Of a DNA stretch of 64,000 nt, positions 34,891-44,841 are shown piece after piece. This stretch comes from JBDHWG01 sp039810085. Its GTDB lineage: Bacteria > Chloroflexota > Anaerolineae > Epilineales > JAHCIE01. Below the pieces are notes generated by a model. That model did not search any database. It worked only from the letters and a program-made list of their open reading frames with translations, and had not been told where the DNA came from. The first letter of the stretch is position 1. Each line of letters opens with the position of its first letter. The stretch lies in contig JBDHWG010000002.1 in assembly GCA_039810085.1 (NCBI GenBank), forward strand, positions 1 through 64,000, written 5' to 3'. A program made the translations under genes and the position numbers.

Positions 34891-34940
34891 GGAGCCACTA
34901 TGATGCATCGGTCCAGGCGGGTAAGCGAGCCAGGCTTGTA

Positions 34941-37448
34941 ATGAAACGAAGCCTTTCCAAGGGGCTGCCAACCCTAGACGTTGTCCTGGTCGTCGCGCTC
35001 TTCGTCGGCCTGGCCCTGCTCTACAGCTTCGTGGCGCCTGTGTTCGAGGGCTTCGACGAGGTTTGGCACTACGCCTTCGTCCAGCACGTCGCCAGCGGCG
35101 GGGGCCTTCCCCGCCAACCGCCCGACCAGTATGGTCACTTAGCAAGGCAGGAGGGCGGCCAGCCGCCCCTGTACTATCTGCTCGGCGCGGCGCTCACTGC
35201 CTGGGTCCCCACCGACGACCTGCCGCTCTACCTCCGCCAGAACCCCCAGTTCCGCCCTATCCCGACGCCCTACAAGGACAACCAGAACTACATCATCCAC
35301 GGCGACGCCGAGGCCTTCCCGTATACCGGAACCGCCCTCGCCGTTCACCTGACGCGCCTGCTCTCCATCCTGCTTGGCGTCGGGACGCTCTTGTGCGTCT
35401 ATGGCCTGGGGCGCAGGTTGTACCCCAGTCGGCGCAGCGTCGCCCTCGGCGCGATGCTCGTCACCGCGCTGACGCCCGCCTTCATCTTCAGCAGCGCCCA
35501 GGTCAACAACGACATGCTCGTTACCTTCTTGAGCAGCCTGGCGCTCCTCCTGCTGTTGGACTTCGTCGCGCGTCCGCCGTCCTACCGCCGCGCCGTCGTG
35601 CTGGGCGTCGTGCTCGGCTGCGCGGCGCTCGCCAAGCTCAGCGGCCTGTTGCTGTGGCCGTTCGTGACGGTCGTGGCGCTAATTGTTTCTCCATGTCTTA
35701 GAGAGAGGGGTTATGTAGGTGATGGGCCTTCGGACCACGAAGGTCACGAAAGGACGCGAAAGGCGCGAAAAAGAGTCGCCTGGCGTCGACCTTTCGCGTT
35801 TTTCGCGTCCTTTCTGAGCCTTTCGTGGTCCAACCATTTACCCTACAGCGCAAGTCCTTCCATCGAAAGAAAGGCAACGCAAAGCCGCGGAGACGCAGGC
35901 GAGACAAAGGCCCAACGATCTTCTTCCTCTGTGCCTCTGCGCCTTTGCGTTACAAATCCATTCTCGAATCTCCGAAGATCAAGAGCCTCACTTGCGCGGC
36001 TCGTTGTCGTGTTTGCCGTGGCTATTGTCATATGCGGCTGGTGGTTTGCGCGCAACTGGCTGTTGTACGGCGACCTGAGCGCGCTCAACATGCACCTGGC
36101 GATCATGGGACGGCGACCCGACGGGTTCGGTTTGCGCGAGGCGTTGGGCGAAATGGAGGGCTTACGCTGGTCGTACTGGGCGATGTTCGGCTGGTTCAAC
36201 ATCCCCGTGCCGACCCCGCTCTACCACGCCTACGACCTGGCGACGGCCCTGGGACTCGTCGGTCTCCTTATGTGTGTCGTACGCGCCATCATGCGGCGGC
36301 GCTGGGACAGGCTGTCGCCGCTGACCTACCTCGGCGCGTGGCTGCTGCTGGTCATCGTCGGCGTCGTGCGCTGGACGCTCACGACGCCGGGCAGCCAGGG
36401 CCGCCTGCTCTACCCGGCCATTCCGAGCATCGCCATCTTGCTGGTCGTCGGCTGGCTCGCCCTCGTTCCGCGCGGCGAGCGCGTGCAGCGGTGGGTGGTC
36501 ACGGGTATTGGTATTGTGATGCTCGTGGTGGCGACCGCTATCCCGTTCGCCATCATCGCCCCAACCTACGCGCCGCCGCCTATCCTCTCACCTGACCAAA
36601 TGGACAGCGCCGTCACGAACCACACCGACGTGACGTTCGAGAACGGCATTCGGCTGCTGGGGTACACGGTGGAACAGGCTAACGTTGCGCCGGGTAGCAC
36701 GGCATGGGTCACGGCGTGCTGGGAGGGAACGGGGTCGGTCGATGAGGATGTCCTGGTCTACGTACACATGCTCACGCAGGACGACATCATTGCCGCGCAG
36801 AAGGATACCTACCACGGCCTGGGCATGTTCCCGTCGTCCCATTGGCCCGTGGGGGCGCGCTTCTGCGACCGCTACCCGCTGGCCGTCCCGGATACTGCGC
36901 CGGCCGCCGACAGCACGACACTGGCTGTCGGTCTCTACCACGCGAACGGCGAGCGCCTGACCGTAACCGACGGAGCCGGGCACGCCCCGGGCGATGAAGT
37001 GCGCTTCCCAGGGCCGAGCATCAGCGCCCGCCCCCAGGATAGCCTGACCTACGAGTGGGGGCACAAGCTGGGGCTGATTGAGTACGAGCTGGATCGGACC
37101 ACGCTGCGGCCTGGCGAGAGCTTCAAGCTCGGCCTACGCTGGCAGGCGCTGGAAGCCATGTCGGCGGATTACGCCGTGACAATCCAGGTCGTCGACGCAA
37201 ACGGCGCTAAGATCGCCCAAGACGATGAGCCGCTGCGCAGCCGCAGCCAGCCCACGTCGGCATGGCGGGTCGGCACGACAATGAAGGACACGCGCACTAT
37301 CGGGATTTCGCCGGATGCGCCGCCCGGCGTCTACGAGCTTCGCGTCGGCGTGTACGACTTCGACACCAAGCGCAACCTCCTGCCGTCCCGCGCCGGTGAG
37401 ACGCTCAACCCCGGCCCCGTTCCGCTGTGGAAGCTGCGTGTCCAATAA
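34941..37448 (+). CDS. Polytopic GT39/DUF2142-like membrane glycosyltransferase with repeat-derived insertion
   Basis: An 835-residue membrane protein. The N-terminal helix is followed by FEGFDEVWHYAF, where an acidic Asp-Glu pair in the first outer loop is typical of PMT/ArnT-like C-type glycosyltransferases, and by QEGGQPPLYYLLGA. About 10 further helices run to residue 540; the last 295 residues are an extracytoplasmic beta-rich domain. Between the helix ending LWPFVTVVALIV (about residue 250) and the next (LARLVVVFAVAIVICGWWFARNW, about 353) lies an unusual hydrophilic stretch of nearly 100 residues encoded by two palindromic repeats (35732-35831 and 35874-35953). The reading frame stays open through both. 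Donor and acceptor are unknown. Confidence 0.82.
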   Translation: MKRSLSKGLPTLDVVLVVALFVGLALLYSFVAPVFEGFDEVWHYAFVQHVASGGGLPRQPPDQYGHLARQEGGQPPLYYLLGAALTAWVPTDDLPLYLRQNPQFRPIPTPYKDNQNYIIHGDAEAFPYTGTALAVHLTRLLSILLGVGTLLCVYGLGRRLYPSRRSVALGAMLVTALTPAFIFSSAQVNNDMLVTFLSSLALLLLLDFVARPPSYRRAVVLGVVLGCAALAKLSGLLLWPFVTVVALIVSPCLRERGYVGDGPSDHEGHERTRKARKRVAWRRPFAFFASFLSLSWSNHLPYSASPSIERKATQSRGDAGETKAQRSSSSVPLRLCVTNPFSNLRRSRASLARLVVVFAVAIVICGWWFARNWLLYGDLSALNMHLAIMGRRPDGFGLREALGEMEGLRWSYWAMFGWFNIPVPTPLYHAYDLATALGLVGLLMCVVRAIMRRRWDRLSPLTYLGAWLLLVIVGVVRWTLTTPGSQGRLLYPAIPSIAILLVVGWLALVPRGERVQRWVVTGIGIVMLVVATAIPFAIIAPTYAPPPILSPDQMDSAVTNHTDVTFENGIRLLGYTVEQANVAPGSTAWVTACWEGTGSVDEDVLVYVHMLTQDDIIAAQKDTYHGLGMFPSSHWPVGARFCDRYPLAVPDTAPAADSTTLAVGLYHANGERLTVTDGAGHAPGDEVRFPGPSISARPQDSLTYEWGHKLGLIEYELDRTTLRPGESFKLGLRWQALEAMSADYAVTIQVVDANGAKIAQDDEPLRSRSQPTSAWRVGTTMKDTRTIGISPDAPPGVYELRVGVYDFDTKRNLLPSRAGETLNPGPVPLWKLRVQ
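35732..35831. repeat. Palindromic repeat (ggaccacgaagg family) inside a coding sequence
   Basis: A 100-bp near-palindrome. The left arm opens ggaccacgaaggtcacgaaa and the right arm closes with gcctttcgtggtcc; internal gacgcgaaaggcgcgaaaa pairs with tttcgcgtttttcgcgtc. A sister copy lies at 37462-37541. It encodes SDHEGHERTRKARKRV and following residues in the host gene's frame. Confidence 0.88.
35874..35953. repeat. Second palindromic repeat (aacgcaaag family) inside the same coding sequence
   Basis: The left arm gcaacgcaaagccgcggaga and right arm tctgcgcctttgcgttac pair imperfectly. The sequence type (aacgcaaaggcgcagagg...) differs from the first repeat, so two unrelated palindromes are nested in tandem 42 nt apart. 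Both keep the frame open. Confidence 0.75.
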
Positions 37449-37461
37449 TGCGGGGGGATTC

Positions 37462-37541
37462 GGACCACGAAGGCCACGAAAGAGCGCGAAAAACGCGAAA
37501 ATCACTCGCTGGGCGACTCCTTTTCGCGCCTTTCGCGGTCC
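37462..37541. repeat. Palindromic repeat (ggaccacgaagg family), intergenic copy
   Basis: An 80-bp copy with arms ggaccacgaaggccacgaaa and gcgcctttcgcggtcc. It starts 13 nt after the stop of the glycosyltransferase-like gene and ends 49 nt before the convergent gene. It shares the outer arms and the cgcgaaaaacgcgaaa core with the copy at 35732. Confidence 0.85.
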
Positions 37542-37590
37542 AATGACTTTGCGCTTGGAAACAGGTAATCCCGCGAAGTACGTACCGCCA

Positions 37591-39735
37591 TCAACGCGAG
37601 CCGTTCTGCCCCTGCAACAGGTAGTCGTCCAAGACCAGGGCCTCGCGCGGCTGGAGTGTGACCGTTCGGTCCACCAGCCGCCACGTCGTTGTTCCCCCCT
37701 CACCGCCGTCGAACCACACTTGCAGACGGTGCGCCCCCGGCGATAGGGGCCACTCCGCCAGAATGGCGGGCGCTTTGCCGGTGTACACGTCCGCCGGGAC
37801 AAGCGGCTGCTCCAACAGCATGGCCCCATCCACCGCCACGCTTAACCGCGTCGGCCAGTTGGGCTGAACGCCACCGGGCATCGTCGGCGCTGCGCCAAAG
37901 AAGGTTGCCGGGTTGGGCAGCACCACGGACAGCCGCGCTTCGTCCACCCCGAACGTCCGCATCGGAACTGCACTCAGCGCGACGAGCACAGCAAACGTGG
38001 CGGCGACTAGCGCCAGGGCCACGCCGATGTTTCGCGGGGTCAGCCGAGGCGTCATGCGGCCTGGCAGCGTGAGCGGCACGTCGCCGCTGCCGACGTGGGC
38101 AGGCGGGGGCTTCAAAGCGTCGGCGAAGCGGTCGGGGGCCAGCCAGAACGTCGTGATCGGCGCGTTGGCGTAGGCGCGGCGCAGGCGCGGCACGCGCTGG
38201 CGACTGAGGCGTCCCTCCTCCCAAACGTTGCCCTCGCGTCGGCTGCAATCATCGGGGGGACAGCCGACGACACGCACGTCCGCCGCGCCTAGCTCGAGTG
38301 TCTCGCTGACCAGGTTGGGCGACGCCGTGGCAACACACGGCAGGGCGATGACCTCGACCGTGCGCGGCCCATTGACCGCCACGCCCACACCATCCGCGAG
38401 GTAGGCGTCCGCGCCGAAAAGGGCGTGGCGCTCGCAGGTATAGACAATCGTCACTGGAGTCGCCGGGGCGCGGCGGCGCGCCCGTTCGAGGCGCGTGCGC
38501 GCAGCGTTAGGGATGGCCTGGGGCGCAAGGACGCTCAGCGACACGGCCTGGAGATCGCACGAGCCGATGCACACCCCGCACGCGACGCACATGGCCGGGT
38601 TTTCGATGGCGATGTACTTGTGCGGCTTGCCGTCATGGCGCTCGACCATGCTGATGGCCTTATACGGGCAATCCATGGCGCACTCGGTGCAGCCCGTACA
38701 GAGGTCTTTGTCAATGGCGATGGGGGGCGGCCCCTTGTGGCGGCGCGGCAGCCAGGGCAGAGCGACGGAGACGGCCAGCAGCGCGCCCAGCGCCGCCCAC
38801 AGCCACCACGCAGCGCCGTTGACTTCGAAGGGCAGGAAGAACAGGTAGAACGGGTCGATGCGCATCGGCGCAGGCAGCGCGCCAAAGTCGGCCTTGGGGA
38901 GCATGCCGACGGGGATGGCGATGGACAGGATGAGAACGAGGCCGAACACGCCCGCGACCCAGAGACGCGAGGGGAGAAACTTGGGCCGGCTGAGACGCAC
39001 GATGTGCAGCCAGAACATCGCGCTGATGAGCACGAAGAGAAGGATGTGGAGCAGCAGGATAAGCCCGATGACGATCCAGCCGCGATCCAGGCGCTCGGCG
39101 CTCAGAAGGTAGCCCAGGAAGCCCGGCCCCCACGGTGTCAGGGCATCCAGCCAGTGGGTGAAGCTGGCCGTAATGAGCTGCGCGCGCTCGTCCCAGATGA
39201 GCCAGTAGCCGAGCACGCCGTCCACCCACAGCACGGCCATCATCACCACGCCCGTGACCCACGCCAGCCAGCGCGGGCCGCGAAAGCGGTCCATGAACAG
39301 CAGGCGGTAGCCGTGGAGCAGGCTCACGACCAGGGCGAAGATCGAGGCGTAGCGGTGCATCGCCCGAATGACGTGGGCAAGGGGGTGGCTTTCGATGCGG
39401 GCAATGGCCGCAAACGTCGCTTCGAAGCCGAACTGCATGAAGAACGTCAGGTACAGGCCCGTCACCGCCACGATGATCCAGAGCCACACGGCAATCGTCC
39501 CCGTGTGGTAGAAGGGGTTGAGCGTTTGCGCGCCGACGAGCCGGTTGACCGGCGTCTCGACGGCCAGAGCGATGCGCTCCATGAGCCACAGCACGCGGTT
39601 ACGCTGCGGCTTCCAGACCTGGGTCATAGGCTGAAGAATGTCACGGGCAGCGCCACTCGGCTCATCAGGAAGACAATCTTTGTCCTGGTCTACGCCTTCC
39701 AAGAGGGTTGGCGGCTTGTCGCGTCGGAAGAACAC
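37591..39735 (-). CDS. Cytochrome b - double [4Fe-4S] ferredoxin - MvhD-like fusion protein
   Basis: A 714-residue membrane redox protein. Residues about 75-250 are a cytochrome-b-like four-helix domain with two heme pairs, H127/H141 and H230/H244 (each 14 apart). A further helix (~310-328) precedes a bacterial ferredoxin domain: C346-C349-C352-C356P and C383-C386-C389-C393. Next comes an MvhD/FlpD-like domain (about 428-525) with cysteines C434, C467, C492 and C497 in YTCE, LPCV and GCPPDDCSRREG. A last helix (~570-590) leads to an outside domain of about 125 residues. It probably moves electrons between the quinone pool and a cytoplasmic partner. GTG 39735 has GAGGA; ATG 39627 is an alternative. 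It lies downstream of the ba3 oxidase genes. Confidence 0.85.
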   Translation of the reverse strand: MFFRRDKPPTLLEGVDQDKDCLPDEPSGAARDILQPMTQVWKPQRNRVLWLMERIALAVETPVNRLVGAQTLNPFYHTGTIAVWLWIIVAVTGLYLTFFMQFGFEATFAAIARIESHPLAHVIRAMHRYASIFALVVSLLHGYRLLFMDRFRGPRWLAWVTGVVMMAVLWVDGVLGYWLIWDERAQLITASFTHWLDALTPWGPGFLGYLLSAERLDRGWIVIGLILLLHILLFVLISAMFWLHIVRLSRPKFLPSRLWVAGVFGLVLILSIAIPVGMLPKADFGALPAPMRIDPFYLFFLPFEVNGAAWWLWAALGALLAVSVALPWLPRRHKGPPPIAIDKDLCTGCTECAMDCPYKAISMVERHDGKPHKYIAIENPAMCVACGVCIGSCDLQAVSLSVLAPQAIPNAARTRLERARRRAPATPVTIVYTCERHALFGADAYLADGVGVAVNGPRTVEVIALPCVATASPNLVSETLELGAADVRVVGCPPDDCSRREGNVWEEGRLSRQRVPRLRRAYANAPITTFWLAPDRFADALKPPPAHVGSGDVPLTLPGRMTPRLTPRNIGVALALVAATFAVLVALSAVPMRTFGVDEARLSVVLPNPATFFGAAPTMPGGVQPNWPTRLSVAVDGAMLLEQPLVPADVYTGKAPAILAEWPLSPGAHRLQVWFDGGEGGTTTWRLVDRTVTLQPREALVLDDYLLQGQNGSR

Positions 39736-39771
39736 GGGATGTCCTCGATTCTGATGTTCAATAGCTCGGGG

Positions 39772-39892
39772 GTCACTGCGAGGAGGACGGTAGGACGACG
39801 AAGCAGTCCCTCGGCCGGTGAGAGATTCGCTCGGCCTAGGCTAGACCGGCTGTCGCAAGGGCGCGAGATTGCTTCGCTATGCTCGCAATGAC
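39772..39892. repeat. 121-bp inverted-repeat element, copy 2
   Basis: Same length and ends as 6932-7052 (gtcactgcgagg ... gctcgcaatgac), with the shared internal blocks taggacgacgaagcagtc and tgtcgcaagggcg or its variant. It fills most of the 271-nt gap between the fusion gene and the oxidase subunit I gene; the remainder of the gap shows no gene. Confidence 0.85.
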
Positions 39893-40006
39893 GGCTTCTC
39901 TATCCTTATAGATGCAGCATTACCCGTCATGGATACATACGTCCACCGGGAGCCGCTGTGGCAACCCCCGGTGGACACGCGCACACATGGAAGCGGCGGG
40001 AACTTG

Positions 40007-41647
<1,641 letters not shown>

Positions 41648-41688
41648 TGCTGTCTCCTTTCGAGACGACAGTCACGCGACTGCCATGA

Positions 41689-42165
41689 TTATTCTACGGT
41701 GATCGTACCGAACATGTACTGGTGGCCCAGACCGCAGTACTCGGTACAGAGGTAGTGATACGTGCCGGGGGTATTGAATGTGTGGGTCAATGTCGTGACC
41801 CGGCCCGGCAGCAACATCGCGTTGACGTTCGTATTCTCGACCAGGAAACCGTGCTGGACGTCCTGGCTGGTCACAATGAAGGTGACTTGCGAACCAACCG
41901 GCACCTTCAACTCGTTGGGGGTGAAGACCCACGGCTTTGCGCCCGCGCGGATGACGGCCTCGTACTTGCCCGGCGCAAGCTCGCGCAGCCCCGGCTCAGC
42001 AAATGTGCCTGTCGTCGCCACCGTGTTCGGGTTCACGAGCTGCGCGGAGTACGGCAGCTGGTAGCCCATGGCGGCGGATGAGATGGTGATGGTGGCGAAG
42101 AAGATAGCGACGACGGCCACGCTGATGGCGATCCACCACTTTTCGTATGTGTCAACGTGAATCAT
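41689..42165 (-). CDS. cbaB: ba3-type oxidase subunit II (CuA)
   Basis: A 158-residue subunit with one N-terminal helix (WWIAISVAVVAIFFATITI) and a cupredoxin domain that takes electrons from cytochrome c. The CuA site is complete: His in QDVQHGFLVE and CTEYCGLGHQYM. The single helix is typical of ba3 oxidases. ATG 42165 overlaps the stop of the subunit IIa gene (ATGA). Confidence 0.95.
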   Translation of the reverse strand: MIHVDTYEKWWIAISVAVVAIFFATITISSAAMGYQLPYSAQLVNPNTVATTGTFAEPGLRELAPGKYEAVIRAGAKPWVFTPNELKVPVGSQVTFIVTSQDVQHGFLVENTNVNAMLLPGRVTTLTHTFNTPGTYHYLCTEYCGLGHQYMFGTITVE

Positions 42166-42302
42166 CCCGTCACCCCTCTCCCCAGCAGAATCAGGTACAC
42201 CCAGCTCCACAGGATAATGAGGGTGAGGAGGAAGAGCAGGGTGATGGTGATAGCGCCGATGGGATGCTGTGGTTGGTCTTTGTTTGGTAGTTTCTTGTCC
42301 AT
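42162..42302 (-). CDS. cbaD: ba3-type oxidase subunit IIa (46 residues)
   Basis: A tiny single-helix protein: a polar head (MDKKLPNKDQPQHP), then GAITITLLFLLTLIILWSWV and a short tail ending GRGVTG. Length, one-helix layout and the GAxxxTxxxxLT pattern match subunit IIa of Thermus ba3 oxidase, which supplies the helix missing from subunit II. ATG 42302 has GGAGGAAACACT; its TGA overlaps the subunit II ATG. It lies exactly between SCO and subunit II genes. Confidence 0.82.
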   Translation of the reverse strand: MDKKLPNKDQPQHPIGAITITLLFLLTLIILWSWVYLILLGRGVTG

Positions 42303-42330
42303 AGTGTTTCCTCCAGGCAATGAATGTGGG

Positions 42331-42975
42331 TCACCGGGTGAGCAGATAGGCCAGGTCGTCGGCCATGTCTTCCACCGAGATACCGAATGGGAACAGGAGG
42401 CGCAGGTAGCCCTGGCGGTCCACGACCATGACCGTCGCGGTGTGGTCCACCAGGTAGCCTAACGCCGACGTCACCGGATGCGCGTTGTAGTAGACGCCAT
42501 AGTACGTCGCCGTCTCGGCGATCTTCTCAGGTGTCCCCGTGAGTCCGATAAAGCTGGGGTCGTAGCGCCCGACGTACTCCCCCATCACGTCGGGTGTGTC
42601 GCGCTGCGGATCCACCGACACCATGATGACCTGCACATCCCCAGCGTCGTCCCCTAGCGCCTCCCGCGCCTTGTTGATGACGGACAGGGTGACCGGACAC
42701 ACGTCGGGGCAGGTGGTGTAGCCGAAGAACAGCATGACCAGCTTGCCGCGAAAGTCCTGCAAGGAGACAGGCTTGCCGTGCTGGTCGGTCAGCGTGAAGT
42801 TGGGCGCCGGCTGGGGCGATTGCAGAATCATGCCGTGGTAGGCGTGGGGACGCAGCATGGCGCCGACCTTCCAGCCAGCGACGCCTACCAGGGTCAGGAC
42901 AACGATACCCACCACCAGAAGGATGGGCCAGCGGACGGGCAGCGTCCGCCGATGCGTCATAGGAACATCGGTCAT
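42331..42975 (-). CDS. SCO1/SenC-type copper chaperone, second of two
   Basis: A 214-residue protein with one helix (ILLVVGIVVLTLVGVAGW) and an extracytoplasmic thioredoxin fold. The copper ligands are FFGYTTCPDVCPVT (CxxxC) and the His in YLVDHTATVMVVD. It delivers or reduces copper/CuA for the oxidase. ATG 42975 overlaps the stop of the preceding SCO gene (ATGA). Confidence 0.93.
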   Translation of the reverse strand: MTDVPMTHRRTLPVRWPILLVVGIVVLTLVGVAGWKVGAMLRPHAYHGMILQSPQPAPNFTLTDQHGKPVSLQDFRGKLVMLFFGYTTCPDVCPVTLSVINKAREALGDDAGDVQVIMVSVDPQRDTPDVMGEYVGRYDPSFIGLTGTPEKIAETATYYGVYYNAHPVTSALGYLVDHTATVMVVDRQGYLRLLFPFGISVEDMADDLAYLLTR

Positions 42976-43691
42976 TGGTAGCACCTGAACACGTGCGCGG
43001 CCTCATACGCCACCCGCGCGACGCCCGTACTATTGCGGGCCTCGTCGGCAATGGATTGCAGGTCGCGCATCACAAGAGCCTGGTCGAGCTGCGATGTGCG
43101 GTAGTCGGCGCGGATAATGCCCCAGCCGTCCACCAGGACAAAGTGAGGCTCGAAGCGAATGGCCGTCGGGTCACCTGCCTTTTTATCATAGTACACGTTG
43201 AAGCCGCCGCCCACTGCGTACTTGGTCTTGAGCGGGTCGCCGGTCAGCCAGTCCCACGGGATCGCCGGGTCGCCCGGATACGTGGCAGCCATGCGCGCCA
43301 GCGCCTCGGGCGTGTCATGCTCCGGGTCAACGCTGATCGTCACCAGCGCCACATCGATCCCCTGCGGCTTGTTGGCAGCGAGGCGCTCGCGGAACGCCGC
43401 GAGCTGGTCGGCAGTCTGCGGGCAGCCTGCCCCACAGCCGGTGTAACTAAAGCTGTACAGCGTCACCTTGCCGCGGTAGTCCTCGCTGGTGCGCACAACA
43501 CCGGCCTGGTTGGTGAACGCGAAGCCGGGCGCCAGGCTGATGCGGGGCATCACCCGCAACGGCTTGAAGGTAGCGAAGGCCAGCACACCGACGACGAGGA
43601 GCGCCCCCAGGACGTAGAGCGCCCGCAGCGGCCAGACAAACCAGCGGCGGCTGGCGGCGCGTGGGGCGGGATCGAGGACGTGCGCGCTCAT
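42972..43691 (-). CDS. SCO1/SenC-type copper chaperone, first of two
   Basis: A 239-residue membrane-anchored thioredoxin-fold protein. The metal motif is CGAGC (CxxxC) in FSYTGCGAGCPQTADQL, and the His is in FEPHFVLVDGWG. It differs clearly from the second SCO, suggesting a division of labour (copper delivery versus thiol reduction). ATG 43691 overlaps the receiver stop (ATGA). The in-frame extension to 43727 is without a site. Confidence 0.9.
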   Translation of the reverse strand: MSAHVLDPAPRAASRRWFVWPLRALYVLGALLVVGVLAFATFKPLRVMPRISLAPGFAFTNQAGVVRTSEDYRGKVTLYSFSYTGCGAGCPQTADQLAAFRERLAANKPQGIDVALVTISVDPEHDTPEALARMAATYPGDPAIPWDWLTGDPLKTKYAVGGGFNVYYDKKAGDPTAIRFEPHFVLVDGWGIIRADYRTSQLDQALVMRDLQSIADEARNSTGVARVAYEAAHVFRCYQ

Positions 43692-44059
43692 GGGCGGCTC
43701 GCCGTCCCCTCGGACGGCCCCTGCCATGACCCACGCAGCATGCCGAGCAGTTCGGTCGCATCCATGTCGGGCACCGGACGCAGATCATCCACGACGGCTC
43801 GATTCTCGTCGAGGGTCAGGTGGATGATGCGGAGACTGCGCGACGGGTTGCCGAGCAACGAGTAGACATTCGTCGGGCGGCTCCCGATAGCGGCCTGATC
43901 GACGATCAGCACCTCCGGCTGTGTCGCGGCGATGAGGTCCTCGGCCTCGTTCCACGAGTCGGCCGAGCCGACGACGAAGACAGACGGCTCCTGGCCGAGA
44001 AGGTGGGCCAACCCGTCTCGGAACAGCCCTCGGCCGACAAGAAGCACGCGCGTACCCAT
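43688..44059 (-). CDS. Stand-alone degenerate receiver domain
   Basis: A 123-residue CheY-like protein, first of the SCO/oxidase group. The opening VLLVGRGLFRDGLAHLL parallels NarL-type receivers, but the acidic pair after strand 1 (normally DDH) is GRG. The acceptor position D54 (EVLIVDQAA) remains. There is no output domain. It is probably a pseudo-receiver or a decayed NarL paralogue. A TATACT (44071-44066) lies only 6 nt before ATG 44059, so transcription could be leaderless, but no -35 is obvious. Confidence 0.72.
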   Translation of the reverse strand: MGTRVLLVGRGLFRDGLAHLLGQEPSVFVVGSADSWNEAEDLIAATQPEVLIVDQAAIGSRPTNVYSLLGNPSRSLRIIHLTLDENRAVVDDLRPVPDMDATELLGMLRGSWQGPSEGTASRP

Positions 44060-44172
44060 ATCCCCAGTATAGCAGCCGGGAACCACCTCCGTCGTCAGCC
44101 GGATGGGTACATGAAGGCTAGAAATCGGTTAGGGGCGCCTAATCCATTTGGAGAATGAGCGGAGACAGGGGA

Positions 44173-44841
44173 TTAATCCAGGTGAGGCGGAGCGCCTCTG
44201 GCAAGGCTATGGCGGGCGGCCCAGGCAGCCGCCTCGGACCGGCTGCGGAGGTGCAGCTTGTCCAGGATGTTGCGCAGGTGCGCCTTGACCGTGTGCGGGG
44301 AGAGGGAGAGGGCGGCGCCGATTTCCTTGTTCGTCATGCCCTGGGCGATCAAGCGCAGGACGGCGCGCTCGCGCGCCGTCAGCTCCTCTCCGCCGGTCTC
44401 GCGTCGCTCGCTGTCTGTCGAGAGCGCGGCAAACTCATCCAGCAGCTTGGCCGCCATGCTCGGCGCGATGATCGCCTCACCCGCGTTGACGCGGCGGATG
44501 GCATCCATCAGCTCGTCGCTGCCCATGCTCTTGAGGAGATAGCCGCGCGCGCCAGCGCGAACGGCGGCGAACAGGTGCTCGGCGTTCTCGGACACGGTCA
44601 GCATGAGGATGTGCGTCTCCGGCTGCGCGAGGTGAATCTGGCGCGCGGCCTCGATGCCATCGACACGCGCCATGTTGATGTCCAGCAGCGCCACATCCGG
44701 CCGTAGCGCCGCCGCGCGGGCAATCGCATCTGCCCCGTCGGATACGCTCGCGACGACGCTCATTTCTGCGGTGTCGTTCAGAACGCGCGCCAGACCTTCG
44801 CGGAACAGGCGGTGGTCGTCGGCGATCAGGATGCGGATCAT
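44173..44841 (-). CDS. NarL/FixJ-family response regulator
   Basis: A 222-residue two-domain regulator. Receiver: acidic IADDHRLFREGL, phosphoacceptor Asp in PDVALLDINM, and Lys in GYLLKSMG. Output: LuxR-type helix-turn-helix ELTARERAVLRLIAQGMTNK with SLSPHTVKAHLRNIL as recognition helix. It overlaps the kinase gene by ATGA. Its likely targets are the adjacent ba3/SCO genes (inference from position). Confidence 0.95.
   Translation of the reverse strand: MIRILIADDHRLFREGLARVLNDTAEMSVVASVSDGADAIARAAALRPDVALLDINMARVDGIEAARQIHLAQPETHILMLTVSENAEHLFAAVRAGARGYLLKSMGSDELMDAIRRVNAGEAIIAPSMAAKLLDEFAALSTDSERRETGGEELTARERAVLRLIAQGMTNKEIGAALSLSPHTVKAHLRNILDKLHLRSRSEAAAWAARHSLARGAPPHLD

Noticed and set aside
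38425..39891. 488-codon plus-strand frame over the cytochrome b fusion gene
   Set aside because: Charged, His/Asp/Arg-rich shadow of a transmembrane coding sequence.
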